From assembly GCA_001931875.2 (NCBI GenBank), contig MSJH02000361.1, positions 1 to 10,398 on the forward strand: DNA of 10,398 bases, written 5' to 3'. Below the pieces are notes generated by a model, which did not search any database, was not told the origin of the DNA, and was given only the letters and a program-made list of their open reading frames with translations. The stretch comes from Byssochlamys sp. IMV 00236. Its lineage: Eukaryota; Ascomycota; Eurotiomycetes; Eurotiales; Thermoascaceae. Of the stretch, positions 1 through 7,629 are shown one piece after another. The first letter of the stretch is position 1; the number at the start of each line of letters is the position of its first letter. Made by a program: the position numbers and the translations under genes.

Positions 1-2
1 AA

Positions 3-39
<37 letters not shown>
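1..39. repeat. A-rich low-complexity tract at left edge
   Basis: After a short T run, bases 9-39 are almost pure A, broken by a single G. The tract could be a simple repeat, the A-tail of a retroposed sequence cut by the window edge, or T-rich intergenic DNA read on the other strand. No flanking duplication can be examined because the left side is missing. Confidence 0.7.
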
Positions 40-349
40 CTGCGTACATTCACTATAGGGAATTTTTACTCCTAGTTAAAAAAAAGTTACTGTAGACTTG
101 TATTACGAGATAAAAAGATGACTTCATCTCCTCCTTGTATCAAAACACAATGTCCCCAAATGAACTACAGCCATGAAAATAAACTCATTTCAAAAATACA
201 ATATGAAGAACAATGCTTGCTCAAGGTTGAGGCTCATGTCACATTTGTCATAAACCCAAAGGTGTTTTATGTTGTACTGGACAGTAGTAAATATTAAACA
301 TTGTTTGAGTCTTTCGTCGTGTGCATAGATATTCTTTAAATGGCATCTT

Positions 350-357
350 TTCTAGAA
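350..357 (+). promoter_or_regulatory. Heat-shock element half-site pair (TTCTAGAA)
   Basis: The sequence TTC-TA-GAA is a perfect tail-to-tail pair of the nGAAn pentamers bound by heat-shock factor (HSF). It lies about 270 bp before the HSP20 start codon. A full element usually needs three pentamers; the third here (ATTTG) is imperfect, so this is a candidate site only. Confidence 0.5.
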
Positions 358-489
358 ATTTGCTTTTTCAATAAGCTTTTACATACATTACAAACACCTT
401 ATGTAATTATCAAGTTTTATGCGTGAAAGATACATTTATCAGTTTCGAAGAAAAGTAAAGAAAATTCAAAAAAAAGGAGGAGTCCACTA

Positions 490-497
490 GAAATTTC
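490..497 (+). promoter_or_regulatory. Heat-shock element half-site pair (GAAATTTC)
   Basis: GAA-AT-TTC is a perfect head-to-head HSF pentamer pair about 75 bp upstream of the TATA box and 130 bp upstream of the HSP20 start codon. Further TTC triplets at 541-543, 548-550 and 558-560 lie between it and the TATA box, two of them spaced ten bases apart as in gapped heat-shock elements. Position and gene identity together make this the best HSF-site candidate in the window. Confidence 0.6.
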
Positions 498-572
498 TGC
501 TGTCTGCATAAATTTGGCTTTAAAAGGAAACTCAGCAACCTTCACTCTTCTCGATTTTTCTGCAAAAAAAGA

Positions 573-580
573 TATATAAA
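573..580 (+). promoter_or_regulatory. TATA box of the HSP20 gene (TATATAAA)
   Basis: TATATAAA lies 55 bp before the HSP20 ATG. That leaves room for a transcription start near 600-610 and a very short leader, as is common for fungal heat-shock genes. Confidence 0.65.
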
Positions 581-627
581 CAAGAGCTCTCCCTTGGAGC
601 AGGTCGACAGTAATCATTAAAGACACA

Positions 628-1155
628 ATGGCTCTTTCAAACAGATTCTTTGCTGACGCTTTCCGTGACATGCACCGTGCTTTCTCTCTTTTGGATGATC
701 CCAATTTTTTTGACGATGCTCGACGCTCTTTAACGTCGGCCAATAATTCACTGGGTTCTCTTTCACGTTACCCAGCCACTGACATTAACGAAACAGCTGA
801 AGGTTACGAACTACATGCTGAACTACCTGGTTACGACAAGAAGGATATCCATATCGATGTTGCTGATGATCGCACATTGATTTTGAGTGGCTCAGTTCGT
901 CACCATCACCACGAGTCTTCAGATGAGAAGCAGAAACAACAAGAAGGCAAGTCTACTGCTGTTTCCAAAGAGGTCAAGTCTGATGGTCCCAAGTGGTGGG
1001 TGAATGAAAGAGTTTCTGGCAGTTTCCAGAGATCGTTCAACTTCCCTTCACCCATTGACAGTGCTGGTATCAAGGCTAGCTATGAAAATGGTGTCTTGAA
1101 GGTTTGCGTACCCAAAGCTGCTAACCAAGGCAAGAAGCGTATTGAAATTTCTTAA
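628..1155 (+). CDS. Small heat-shock protein, HSP20 / alpha-crystallin family
   Basis: This single-exon gene encodes a 175-aa ATP-independent holdase chaperone that binds unfolding proteins in the cytosol and forms oligomers. The N-terminal arm (residues 1-46, rich in Phe) matches the usual substrate-binding arm, and residues 47-50 (RYPA) lead into the alpha-crystallin domain. The domain shows the family motifs ELPGYDKKDIHIDV (65-78), FQRSFNFP (133-140) and the C-terminal signature ENGVLKVCVPK (153-163). A charged, His-rich insertion (92-120, HHHH then Lys/Glu/Gln) fills the loop between the central strands. The tail ends in RIEI (171-174), the conserved I-x-I motif that docks into neighbouring subunits. 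The ATG at 628 sits in a good context (CACAATGG) and follows a TATA box and heat-shock sites, so heat induction is likely. The length is normal for fungal HSP20s. The family assignment is secure; the exact orthologue is not. Confidence 0.95.
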   Translation: MALSNRFFADAFRDMHRAFSLLDDPNFFDDARRSLTSANNSLGSLSRYPATDINETAEGYELHAELPGYDKKDIHIDVADDRTLILSGSVRHHHHESSDEKQKQQEGKSTAVSKEVKSDGPKWWVNERVSGSFQRSFNFPSPIDSAGIKASYENGVLKVCVPKAANQGKKRIEIS

Positions 1156-1284
1156 ACATCTTTACTATCATTTAAGCATGTATGTACCCTTTTAAGCATC
1201 TTTTCTTTTTTTTTTTTGGGCATTTCTTTAATAATAAATAAAAACACATTATAAAATAAACTCTTTATTCTTTTTTTAAAAACA
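1156..1284. terminator. Shared 3' region of convergent HSP20 and trehalase genes
   Basis: Only 129 bp separate the two stop codons. On the + strand AATAAA occurs at 1233-1238 and 1237-1242, about 80 bp after the HSP20 stop. On the - strand AATAAA occurs at 1264-1269, about 16 bp after the trehalase stop. The two 3' UTRs probably meet or overlap. A T-run at 1206-1217 lies between them. Confidence 0.6.
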
Positions 1285-3285
1285 TTAAAAATTAATTGTA
1301 ATATTCTGGTTACAGTCAGCTGGGGCTGTCAAATTGTCAAATGTATTAAATATCCACATGGCAACACCGTTTGTCCATCCAAATCCGACTTGAGGCGTGT
1401 ATTCGCCCTGTCCTCCAGCAGTTCCAATGGCAGTAACATCAAACTTTTCAAACATATGACCTTCATCGGAAGTAGAAGCTATCTTGGGCAATACACCAGG
1501 AACAGAGCCACCTGTCTTGTACCATCCGCAAAATGCCGATGCAGCATAGCGGGAGGCAAGTACCTGGGCTAATTCAGAATAAGATGTGCCGTAGCGTGTG
1601 GTGTATTTTGAATCAAGAAGAGCGTCTACGTTCATGAAACTTTGAATGGCAATAAAGGTGAGAGGTGGCCAGCCGTTTGGCCAGTCCCATTGCATGGTTG
1701 TGTTGTAGTAAGAGGTGGTCAAGATACCAGGATATTTTCTTAAAGCCTCTTCAGCTGCGTCTAGAGTATGTGATAACTTGGTCTTGTTGGTGCGCAAGTG
1801 GTTTGGTATGGCTTCAAGCCAGATAGGATACAAGTTGGCAGGGGTGAATTCAATGTTTTGAGCATTGCTAGTCAAGTTAAAGTCATAAAAGCTGTAGTGA
1901 TCGTCGTTCCACATCAATTTGTCCATGGCCTCCAATCTTGTCTTTGCTTGCTGAGCATAGTGTCTAGACTTCTTTTTGGATTCCTTGCCATGACCAAACT
2001 GTTTATGCCATTTAGATAGACTGTCTTCCAAATACCACAAGAGTGCATTAAGATCGATAGGAACGACATTTTGAGTATTAATTGTACGAAGCATCTCATA
2101 GTTGGCAACTTGGTGAGGAGATGGAGACTTTACTCGAGTCCATCGAGAAGAAAAGTCCCAGCCGCTTTCGGCACCAGCAGCAATATCGGCATACATTCGG
2201 TCCTTGACATCGTCGGGATAATGAACATCACCATCGACTGTTTTATAGTCCTCAACATAAGACTCTGGACGAGGCGATTTATTCTTGGTCGTGTAGTGGT
2301 TCAGGGTGAATGTCTTTTGGGGATGGTTAGGACTTTTGATTTCAACTGTTGTGTTGGTCATCCAGAACGCGTACTCTTTATCCAGATAAGGTAACGCATG
2401 AGCCATAAAGTCTTCGTCCTTGGTCTTTTCATAATAAGCGTTTACCATCAAGCTAAGGAAGGGAGGCTGAGAGCGGTTCAAGTAATAGATTCTTGCACCA
2501 TTAGCTGCATACATAGTTAATCTCAAGCCATGTATAAAATGTTGTATATAGCTTACGAATGAATCCATATTCATCAATAAAATCAAAAAAGTTTTCAATC
2601 ATGTTTCTTGCCAAAGTGTCTTGATCACTTAATAAAAGTCCCTTGATCACAAAAAATGAATCCCTGATAGAATATAGAATAAGTTCAGAGGACTAATATT
2701 TCTTTTTATGCGACTTACCAATAATAAAATTCACGGAAACGGCCACCGGGCACGACAAATGGACGCTTGACAGGTAAAGTAGAAGTAGAACAGTCTGGAC
2801 AGAGTTTGCTATAATCAAACTCAAACGTCAAATTTGTCCATGCATGGTTCAAGTGATTGATCCAGCCGCGATATTTAGGATTGGGTATATCCTGTATCCA
2901 TCCCAACTCTTCCTTAATAGACACATTTGTCAGCATATTAAGTTCTGCACCGGCATCCAAGAAGTTTTCTTTAACAAATTGTTCTATTTGATTCTTGGTT
3001 GCATTTGTACCACCCATTGCGTTAAATGCCTTAATCACTTCTGATTCTGGTTTTAACGTTGGCTAATGAATGAGAGTTAGATAGGACATTTATGTAAGTA
3101 TACTTGAATTTTACCATATCCACAAACGTCTTGGAATCAGGAAACAGTTTTGCCAACTGCACTGTCTTCAGGATCGGCCCTTCACAGTAGATGGGTGAGT
3201 CACATGAATGAGAGGATGGATGAACGGCCATCACGGATACGGTCAATTGGGCCAACAATAGCCCACATAAGGAACGAAGCATCAT
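1285..3285 (-). CDS. Secreted trehalase, glycoside hydrolase family 37
   Basis: Trehalase hydrolyses alpha,alpha-trehalose to two glucose molecules. Four exons join to a 613-aa protein: 3115-3285, 2719-3062, 2557-2663 and 1285-2504. The introns (3063-3114, 2664-2718, 2505-2556; 52-55 bp) all have GT-AG ends and restore family motifs. Residues 1-20 form a signal peptide (hydrophobic LCGLLLAQLTVSVMA). Signature 1, PGGRFREFYYWDSFF, is rebuilt across the second intron, with the Trp codon split TG|G. Signature 2 is QWDWPNGWPP. The ESGWDF motif (Asp at about 324) and EKFDV (Glu at about 560), with GEYTPQVGFGW 15 residues later, match the catalytic acid/base region of E. coli TreA (Asp312, Glu496, Glu511 as I recall). 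About ten N-x-S/T sequons support secretion. The calcium-binding N-terminal extension of yeast neutral trehalase is absent, so this is the secreted or cell-wall type. The start at 3285 is the first of two tandem ATGs (the second is at 3282). It is convergent with HSP20. Confidence 0.95.
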
Positions 3286-3286
3286 T

Positions 3287-3365
3287 CTGAGAGAGAGAGA
3301 AATGAGAAAGAAGAGAAACAAAAGATGGCTTAAAGAGAAAAAGAAAAAAAAAAAGAAAAGAAAAG
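3287..3365 (-). promoter_or_regulatory. Pyrimidine-rich leader of the trehalase gene
   Basis: Read on the - strand, this stretch is almost entirely C and T, including a CT dinucleotide run immediately before the ATG (GA repeats at 3288-3300 on the + strand). It lies between the TATA box at 3378-3384 and the start codon, so it should be mostly 5' UTR. Its end (CTCAG just before ATG) resembles a 3' splice site, but there is too little room after the TATA box for an upstream exon and intron. Confidence 0.55.
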
Positions 3366-3377
3366 AAACCAAAGTGC

Positions 3378-3384
3378 TTTTATA
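3378..3384 (-). promoter_or_regulatory. TATA box of the trehalase gene (TATAAAA)
   Basis: TATAAAA on the - strand lies 93 bp before the trehalase ATG and directly ahead of the pyrimidine-rich leader. This places the transcription start near 3350. Confidence 0.6.
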
Positions 3385-4260
3385 CGTGTTTTTCCCAGAG
3401 CTTCAATGCCAAATGATGCCGTATAGTGTAATTTCTTTTTGGTGGTGTAACGACAGCAGTGAGAAAGATTGTAATTATTAATTCCAGCCCTGACCCGACC
3501 TACTGTGTGAGTAAATGCTGGTATCTATGACGTTTACCGCCGTGGGATCAGTAAACTGAAAACAACTGTTCCTTCTATTTTTGTATCTTTCCGCGCATTC
3601 CATCCCATTGAACTCTTTTCTTCCCGTTCTGAGCAAGGCGTGTTTTGAGTAAAATGAATATGTGTAACTGTAACTTTGATTTATACCAAAAGCTGTTTTC
3701 TGCAGATGTCAACTTTAGATAAACATTTAAAAGAGCCATAGAGCAAAGCAAAAGAGAGAGAAAGAGAGACAAAATGGAATATATAATGTGAATCTGTTCT
3801 GTAAGCGACTAAAAATAGACTCGTCATTCTCGATTCTCAGTGGCAGCATTTTGTAGTCATTTAATAAAAAAAGAAAATAAACGGGTAAATGCTAAAATGT
3901 TTCACAGTGGGGTATTTCCCAGCAACCCTGCTCAAATGAGACCCCTGGATCGAATAAGGTTCAGTTTAATTTATTAGAATGGATTAGGGCCAACTTTGAT
4001 TAGGTTGATCTGTAATGACAACATCAAGATCAACCAATACAATGACCTGATCTATCCGTTTAAACGTACAAAGCAATCATATACTTAGTTCTGTCCCGCT
4101 CTTTCTTTTTTGACGTGGGAACCAAGTTTATTAAAGGGTTCAGGTGTGTATCAGTTATGAATGTATTTTCAAGTCTTGAAAAAAGTTGTAATCACTGATC
4201 CAAGTTAAATCTGCCTTTCTCTCTCTTTTCTCTTTTTGTCTTTCCTGTTGCAAGTGAAAC
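3385..4260. other. Intergenic: trehalase upstream region and ISC1-like 3' flank
   Basis: I see no supported gene in this stretch. The right part is the 3' flank of the ISC1-like gene; a - strand AATAAA is present at 4127-4132, about 130 bp after its stop. The left part is the upstream region of the trehalase gene. Notable sequences are GTTTAC (3532-3537) and GTAAAC (3551-3556) facing each other around a GC-rich spacer, next to TGACG at 3528-3532, and a perfect 9-bp inverted repeat at 4003-4011/4027-4035. A 65-codon frame on the - strand at 3575-3772 has a hydrophobic start but no recognisable content. Confidence 0.5.
4003..4035. repeat. Perfect 9-bp inverted repeat, 15-bp spacer
   Basis: GGTTGATCT at 4003-4011 is the exact reverse complement of AGATCAACC at 4027-4035. 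It lies in the 3' flank of the ISC1-like gene, about 225 bp past its stop codon. It could be a protein-binding dyad or an mRNA 3'-end hairpin; chance is also possible in 10 kb. Confidence 0.6.
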
Positions 4261-5640
4261 TTAACTTGCCAAAGTTCCCTTGAGCAGTTTAACTTCATCT
4301 ATCATTTCCCGCATGGAATTCTGTTCTGTCCGACCAAAAACGAGTCCAATAACAAAGCAAAAAGAACCTATAATAGAAATAATAATCATGCATAAACCAC
4401 AGAACAAAGGGGTCAGGATAGTGGCGAGATGCCCGTAGATAGTGAGCCTGAATTGAGTAGGCAGTAGAATAGTCAACATGATAAGGATCAGCAAGACGAA
4501 GATACAAGTCATCACACAATAAATATGTTTCTTTGCATCACACTTGGCCACAGTCAGTTCTTGTTCAAGTAACTGAATGAGTGCATCTACTGTGGATGGT
4601 TGTAGATGGCCTGATATATCCATCTTTTCAGAACGATTGGCAATATGAAATACAGCTGATACGCCAAAGTGATCAGAGTAGCTTATATTCGCCCCAGGAA
4701 TGACATCCTTCATGACAACTTCTGATTTTATGCACTCCAATCTAAAGGTACGGCTGTAAAGGATATAATCGAGCCTCTTTCCTGCTGCAGCATTGTCCTT
4801 TTGATAGTATCTTGAAAAGGTGTTGAATGGAGAATTGCAGGTAAATCCGAGATCATATGTCTGAGTCCATGAGTCTGTCAAGAGACTATGATCGCGAATC
4901 AAACGATAATTTAATGAATCTGGTATACTGTTGAGGTCACCTGTCTGAAGATGATGATGGCGTTAGACTTGTTTCTTTTGTAAATCAAAGATATGGAATT
5001 ACCATCACAACATGATTCCCTGCAATGACAAAGGATCTCAATAGATTAGCCAATTGCCAACATTGTGCAGCTCTGTGTGCCTTGTAACGATCACCATATC
5101 CAGCATGTAAGTGCGTATTAAATACGTCAAGATAGCCTAATTGAGGATGGTTCAAACGTACGGTACCCACGCCTTTACCTACATAATAATCACCATGAAA
5201 AACTTGTAGAGGCTTTCCATTCAATATAAAAGGATAAAAGGAACTTGATATAATAGGAAATTTGGAAAAGACAGCAAGACCACTTCCAAAGACACCACTA
5301 AAAAAAAAAAAAAACAAGTGTCAACCATCAACTGGTCTTTTATATATATGTATATATATATATTAAGACTACCTATGAAAATATTTTGCAAAGGGAAATA
5401 TATGCTTGACATTCTTTCTCAGGAATTCAAAATCGTTGTATACCCAAATCTCTTGTAATGCCACAATGTCATAATACCCATTGCTCAGTACTTTAGCTAT
5501 GGCGACTAGACGAGTAATTTTATGTTTAGACACAATAGGAAGACACCTATTTATGAGATAAGAACAGATGTTCTATAAGCACTTTCTCATTACCAGCAAT
5601 TGAAAGAAAGAACCCTTAGTTCTTGAGTGTCTTCGGGCAT
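4261..5640 (-). CDS. ISC1: ISC1-like inositolphosphosphingolipid phospholipase C / neutral sphingomyelinase
   Basis: Members of this Mg-dependent DNase I-fold family cleave inositol phosphosphingolipids or sphingomyelin, releasing ceramide at membranes. Four exons (5594-5640, 5373-5546, 5003-5297, 4261-4944) give 399 aa; introns are 5547-5593, 5298-5372 and 4945-5002. Motifs in order are FNCW (13-16, rebuilt across intron 1), LQEIW with Mg-ligand Glu48, the P-loop-like GDYYVGKGVG (109-118) typical of ISC1, FNTHLHA (133-139), TGDLNS (173-178), KRLDYIL (Asp about 231) and the final catalytic SDH (262-264). Two hydrophobic helices follow (about 314-334 and 347-376), as in yeast Isc1, and anchor the enzyme. 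Intron 3 has two possible acceptors. The upstream TTCAG at 4945-4947 is chosen because it restores TGDLNS, while the downstream CAG shifts frame to an early stop. Yeast Isc1 is longer (477 aa); this start leaves a short N-terminus. The gene begins 38 bp after the stop of the arrestin-like gene on the same strand. Confidence 0.93.
4945..5002 (-). other. ISC1-like intron 3 with a decoy acceptor
   Basis: This 58-bp intron begins GTAATT and carries a CTAAC branch site. The first AG after the branch (TTCAG, ending at 4945) is used in this model. A second CAG only four bases further on would shift the reading frame and stop soon after. Use of the first AG restores the TGDLNS active-site motif. Confidence 0.85.
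5298..5372 (-). other. ISC1-like intron 2, low-complexity
   Basis: At 75 bp this is the longest coding intron here. Its donor is GTAGTC. It contains a TA microsatellite (about 5340-5363) and, next to the acceptor TAG, a run of about fifteen T on the - strand (5300-5314). Both tracts are likely to vary in length between strains. Splicing rejoins Ser74 (AG|T). Confidence 0.85.
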
Positions 5641-5671
5641 TAAAGAAAAGAGAATAAAGAAAAGAAAAAAA

Positions 5672-5684
5672 GCCTAGACTAGGC
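5672..5684 (-). terminator. Palindrome over the arrestin-like stop codon, followed by T run
   Basis: GCCTAG-T-CTAGGC on the - strand is a perfect 6-bp palindrome around one central base. The TAG stop codon (5679-5681) of the arrestin-like gene lies inside its first arm, and a T-rich tract follows at 5641-5671. A - strand AATAAA sits just upstream at 5689-5694, inside the coding sequence. Together they look like a compact 3'-end signal, although a hairpin plus T run is not a known RNA polymerase II terminator. Confidence 0.45.
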
Positions 5685-7050
5685 ACTTTTTATTGAAAGA
5701 GACCTTGTTGGTGAAGTGGATGGAACCATGAGATGACCAGAAGCATCTTCAATAGGGCTTGAAGGATAAAGATAGTCTTCATCAGAAGGTTCGACAGGAC
5801 TACCTGGGCCCCACTGCTGATAGATAGGAGAAGTGGGACTAGGAGAAGGAGATTCGATATAAGGTATGAAAGTAGGCAAAGAATCATCATTATTACTATC
5901 AACAGCAAAAGGTATTTGTAAAGTTGGTATTGTAGATGGGACAGTAGTGATGACGAGAGGCAATCGAATACAGTTTGGATGAGTGGCGATAAACTTGGTG
6001 TCATTTAGAGAATAGTGACCGAAAGCAGGAATAAAGATGATGATCTCATACTGTATGTCAATATACTTGCTTGCAAAATGAGTTTGAGTTGTTGGAACGC
6101 AAGTACTTGGTATCTGTATTGTGCAAATAGAGGTTGTCAAACTATTATTTTGCTGTGTATGTTTTGGAATGGATACATATTGCGATTCAGATAGAATCTC
6201 GTGCCTTTTATGGTGATAAGATGGACCAGTGGATGCAATGGGGGCTGTGTTGTTTTTTAATGAGGTAGTTGTCGATATCAATTGAATAGTCACTTGGTTA
6301 ATAGCTTGTGATGACTTGTTTTGTGTTTCCAACTTGATTCTACAAAAGTCACCTAGAAAAAGAAATTAAGCATAAAAAAAGAGGATAAACGGGATATGAC
6401 AAGCTTACCTGGGCAGAGATAAGGGTTGACTAAAGTTGCAGTAACTAAAACAAACTCATCTCCTCTTTCTATTTTGACTGTCTTATTTTCACTAGCTGCA
6501 TTAGTCTTTACTGCAACCAAAGGTAAATAAGTTAATGGTAGACAATTGGTTGATTTGCTTGTTTGATCAGATAGATAAATAAATCCTTGTAATGAATATT
6601 CGATACGGTGTCCAAGACTATCATCACGTATGGTAGGTGGATAGTTTACATTAGATGGCAACTGTATAGCAAACAGATATAAATGTGCGCCTGATTCCAA
6701 TACTGTAGACATGGATGAGTATAAGTATTTATTGATATCATCTGTCCTACCTTCGCCTTCGTCTTGTTTACTATTCCAAATATTGGATTCAACAGAGAAT
6801 AGAGTAACTGAATCCTTCTTTTCTTGACAAGTAAATAGAATCTTTATATATTTTGCCTTGACAGGCTTATCCAAAAATAGCTTCACATTGCCTATCATAT
6901 ACTGTTAGTATATCTTTAAAGCTTATCAACCTGCATACCATTTATAATAGATCCAGGTCCAAATGCTATAGCATTATTTTCTACTCCAGAACAAATATTG
7001 ACTTCAAATGTTTGAATTGGATTTGGTTTAAATACTTTTGAAAATATCAT
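5679..7050 (-). CDS. Arrestin-fold (alpha-arrestin-like) protein
   Basis: Three exons (6939-7050, 6409-6891, 5679-6352) give 422 aa; introns are 6892-6938 and 6353-6408, both splitting a Gly codon (G|GC and G|GT). Fungal arrestin-like proteins bind membrane cargo and guide ubiquitin ligases or endocytosis. Residues about 14-165 look like an arrestin N domain: FEVNI, GPGSIINGNVKLFLDKPVKAKYIKI, and the pattern LYLFAIQLPSNVNYPPT (108-124) before a strand pair ending EYSLQGFI. About 174-320 resemble the arrestin C domain: VTATLVNPYLCPGDFCRIKL, then SSQAINQVTIQLI. The tail from about 345 is disordered and rich in Ser-Pro (SPSPSPTSP), with acidic patches. No PPxY ligase-binding motif is visible, so coupling to a Rsp5-type ligase is unproven. 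The ATG at 7050 opens the first domain strand directly. It lies immediately upstream of the ISC1-like gene. Confident of the fold, not of subfamily or cargo. Confidence 0.85.
6892..6938 (-). other. Arrestin-like intron 1 with perfect TACTAAC branch site
   Basis: This 47-bp intron has donor GTATGC, an exact TACTAAC branch-point sequence 11-17 bp before the acceptor, and acceptor ATAG. It is the clearest spliceosomal signal in the window and supports reading the other short gaps as introns. Confidence 0.9.
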
Positions 7051-7417
7051 CGAGAAATAATAAAAAAGAAGAAGGAATGCAAAAAGAAAAAAGAAAAAAA
7101 GAGAGCCAAAAGGGAAAGAAGGGTAAATTTATCTTATTATGGGTAATTTAATAGTGTGTAGAAATGATTGGTCACACTATTTTCATAAATTATTCGCACA
7201 CATTACAAGATCAATTAACACTTTAGTTGACTTTCTATGTCTTATTATTCAAAAGACAACATTTAATACATAAAATGAGCTTGATACTTTTGAGAAAAGA
7301 TAAATGTGGTCAAGACCTTATACAAAATGAAAAGTTGCTAGAGACTTAATATAAATACTTTTTCTTTTCTTCTTTATACCAAAAAGTAAGGCCAGCTATT
7401 CCCCAGCTAGCCCTAAG

Positions 7418-7466
7418 GTATGTTATATTATTTACTCTGGTAAGAAACTAACATGTAGTATTATAG
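7418..7466 (+). other. Possible intron in an upstream non-coding exon
   Basis: AAG|GTATGT at 7418, an AAACTAAC branch-like sequence at 7445-7452 and a TATAG acceptor ending at 7466 form a 49-bp intron of the size typical here. It lies 60-70 bp after a TATAAATA box (7350-7357) and CT-rich leader-like DNA. If used, it would belong to an alternative upstream transcript of the 108-aa gene or to a non-coding RNA. No coding potential accompanies it. Confidence 0.3.
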
Positions 7467-7504
7467 ATCATAAAATCGAAACAGTGCCGGTGCCAGCTGG
7501 GGGT

Positions 7505-7524
7505 AGTTTGGTTCTTACCAAACT
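7505..7524. repeat. Perfect 8-bp inverted repeat, 4-bp loop
   Basis: AGTTTGGT (7505-7512) and ACCAAACT (7517-7524) are exact reverse complements around TCTT. The element lies 66 bp upstream of the TATA box at 7590 in a locally GC-rich patch, so a regulator-binding dyad is the simplest reading. A hairpin in an upstream transcript is an alternative. Confidence 0.65.
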
Positions 7525-7589
7525 CGGTCCCATCCGCCCTCTTTCTTGCTCTCTTTCTCTTCTTCCTCCGGGTCAGTTATCGCTGGCCC

Positions 7590-7597
7590 TATAAATA
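7590..7597 (+). promoter_or_regulatory. TATA box of the 108-aa gene (TATAAATA)
   Basis: TATAAATA is followed by a CT-rich stretch with likely transcription start near 7620. Upstream are CT-rich blocks and CCGGG/CCGCC motifs. The leader that would result is about 310 bp of genomic sequence, or about 200 nt after removal of the predicted UTR intron. Confidence 0.55.
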
Positions 7598-7629
7598 CAC
7601 TTTGGCTAAGATATTCAAACCTCTTTTAC

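Larger units (their letters stand above)
40..627 (+). promoter_or_regulatory. Intergenic region and promoter of the HSP20 gene
   Basis: No convincing gene is visible in this stretch. The right part acts as promoter for the small heat-shock gene at 628: heat-shock half-site pairs lie at 350-357 and 490-497, thymine-rich TTC repeats at 541-560, and a TATA box at 573-580. The left part (40-340) has a 59-codon ATG-started frame on the + strand, but it is not long enough to stand out in DNA this AT-rich and resembles nothing I know. This part may also hold the 3' flank of a gene outside the window. Confidence 0.6.

Noticed and set aside
118..297. 59-codon ATG-started frame on the + strand left of the HSP20 promoter, with an open frame also on its opposite strand
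   Set aside because: The length is not unusual in AT-rich DNA, no domain or signal is recognisable, and there is no clear promoter or leader.
417..743. 108-codon frame on the - strand across the HSP20 promoter and gene start
   Set aside because: It overlaps the clear HSP20 start, promoter and TATA box on the other strand, has low-complexity Phe/Lys-rich content and matches nothing.
1390..2394. Several 60-107 codon + strand frames inside the trehalase gene, and the 64-codon - strand frame at 1914-2108
   Set aside because: These are shadows of the trehalase reading frame, which carries both family signatures and the catalytic residues.
3286..3300. CTCAG before the trehalase ATG as a 3' splice site of an upstream coding exon
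   Set aside because: The TATA box at 3378-3384 leaves too little room for an exon and intron, and the ATG at 3285 already begins a complete signal peptide.
3575..3772. 65-codon - strand frame with a hydrophobic N-terminus resembling a signal peptide
   Set aside because: Apart from the start the sequence has no recognisable content, and it lies in the trehalase upstream region without TATA or leader signals that suit it.
7570..7615. Resemblance to the 5' end of U2 snRNA (TTTGGCTAAGAT preceded by ATCGCT and GGCC)
   Set aside because: The branch-site-recognition sequence and all following U2 sequence are missing, and the stretch is better explained as TATA box and leader of the 108-aa gene.
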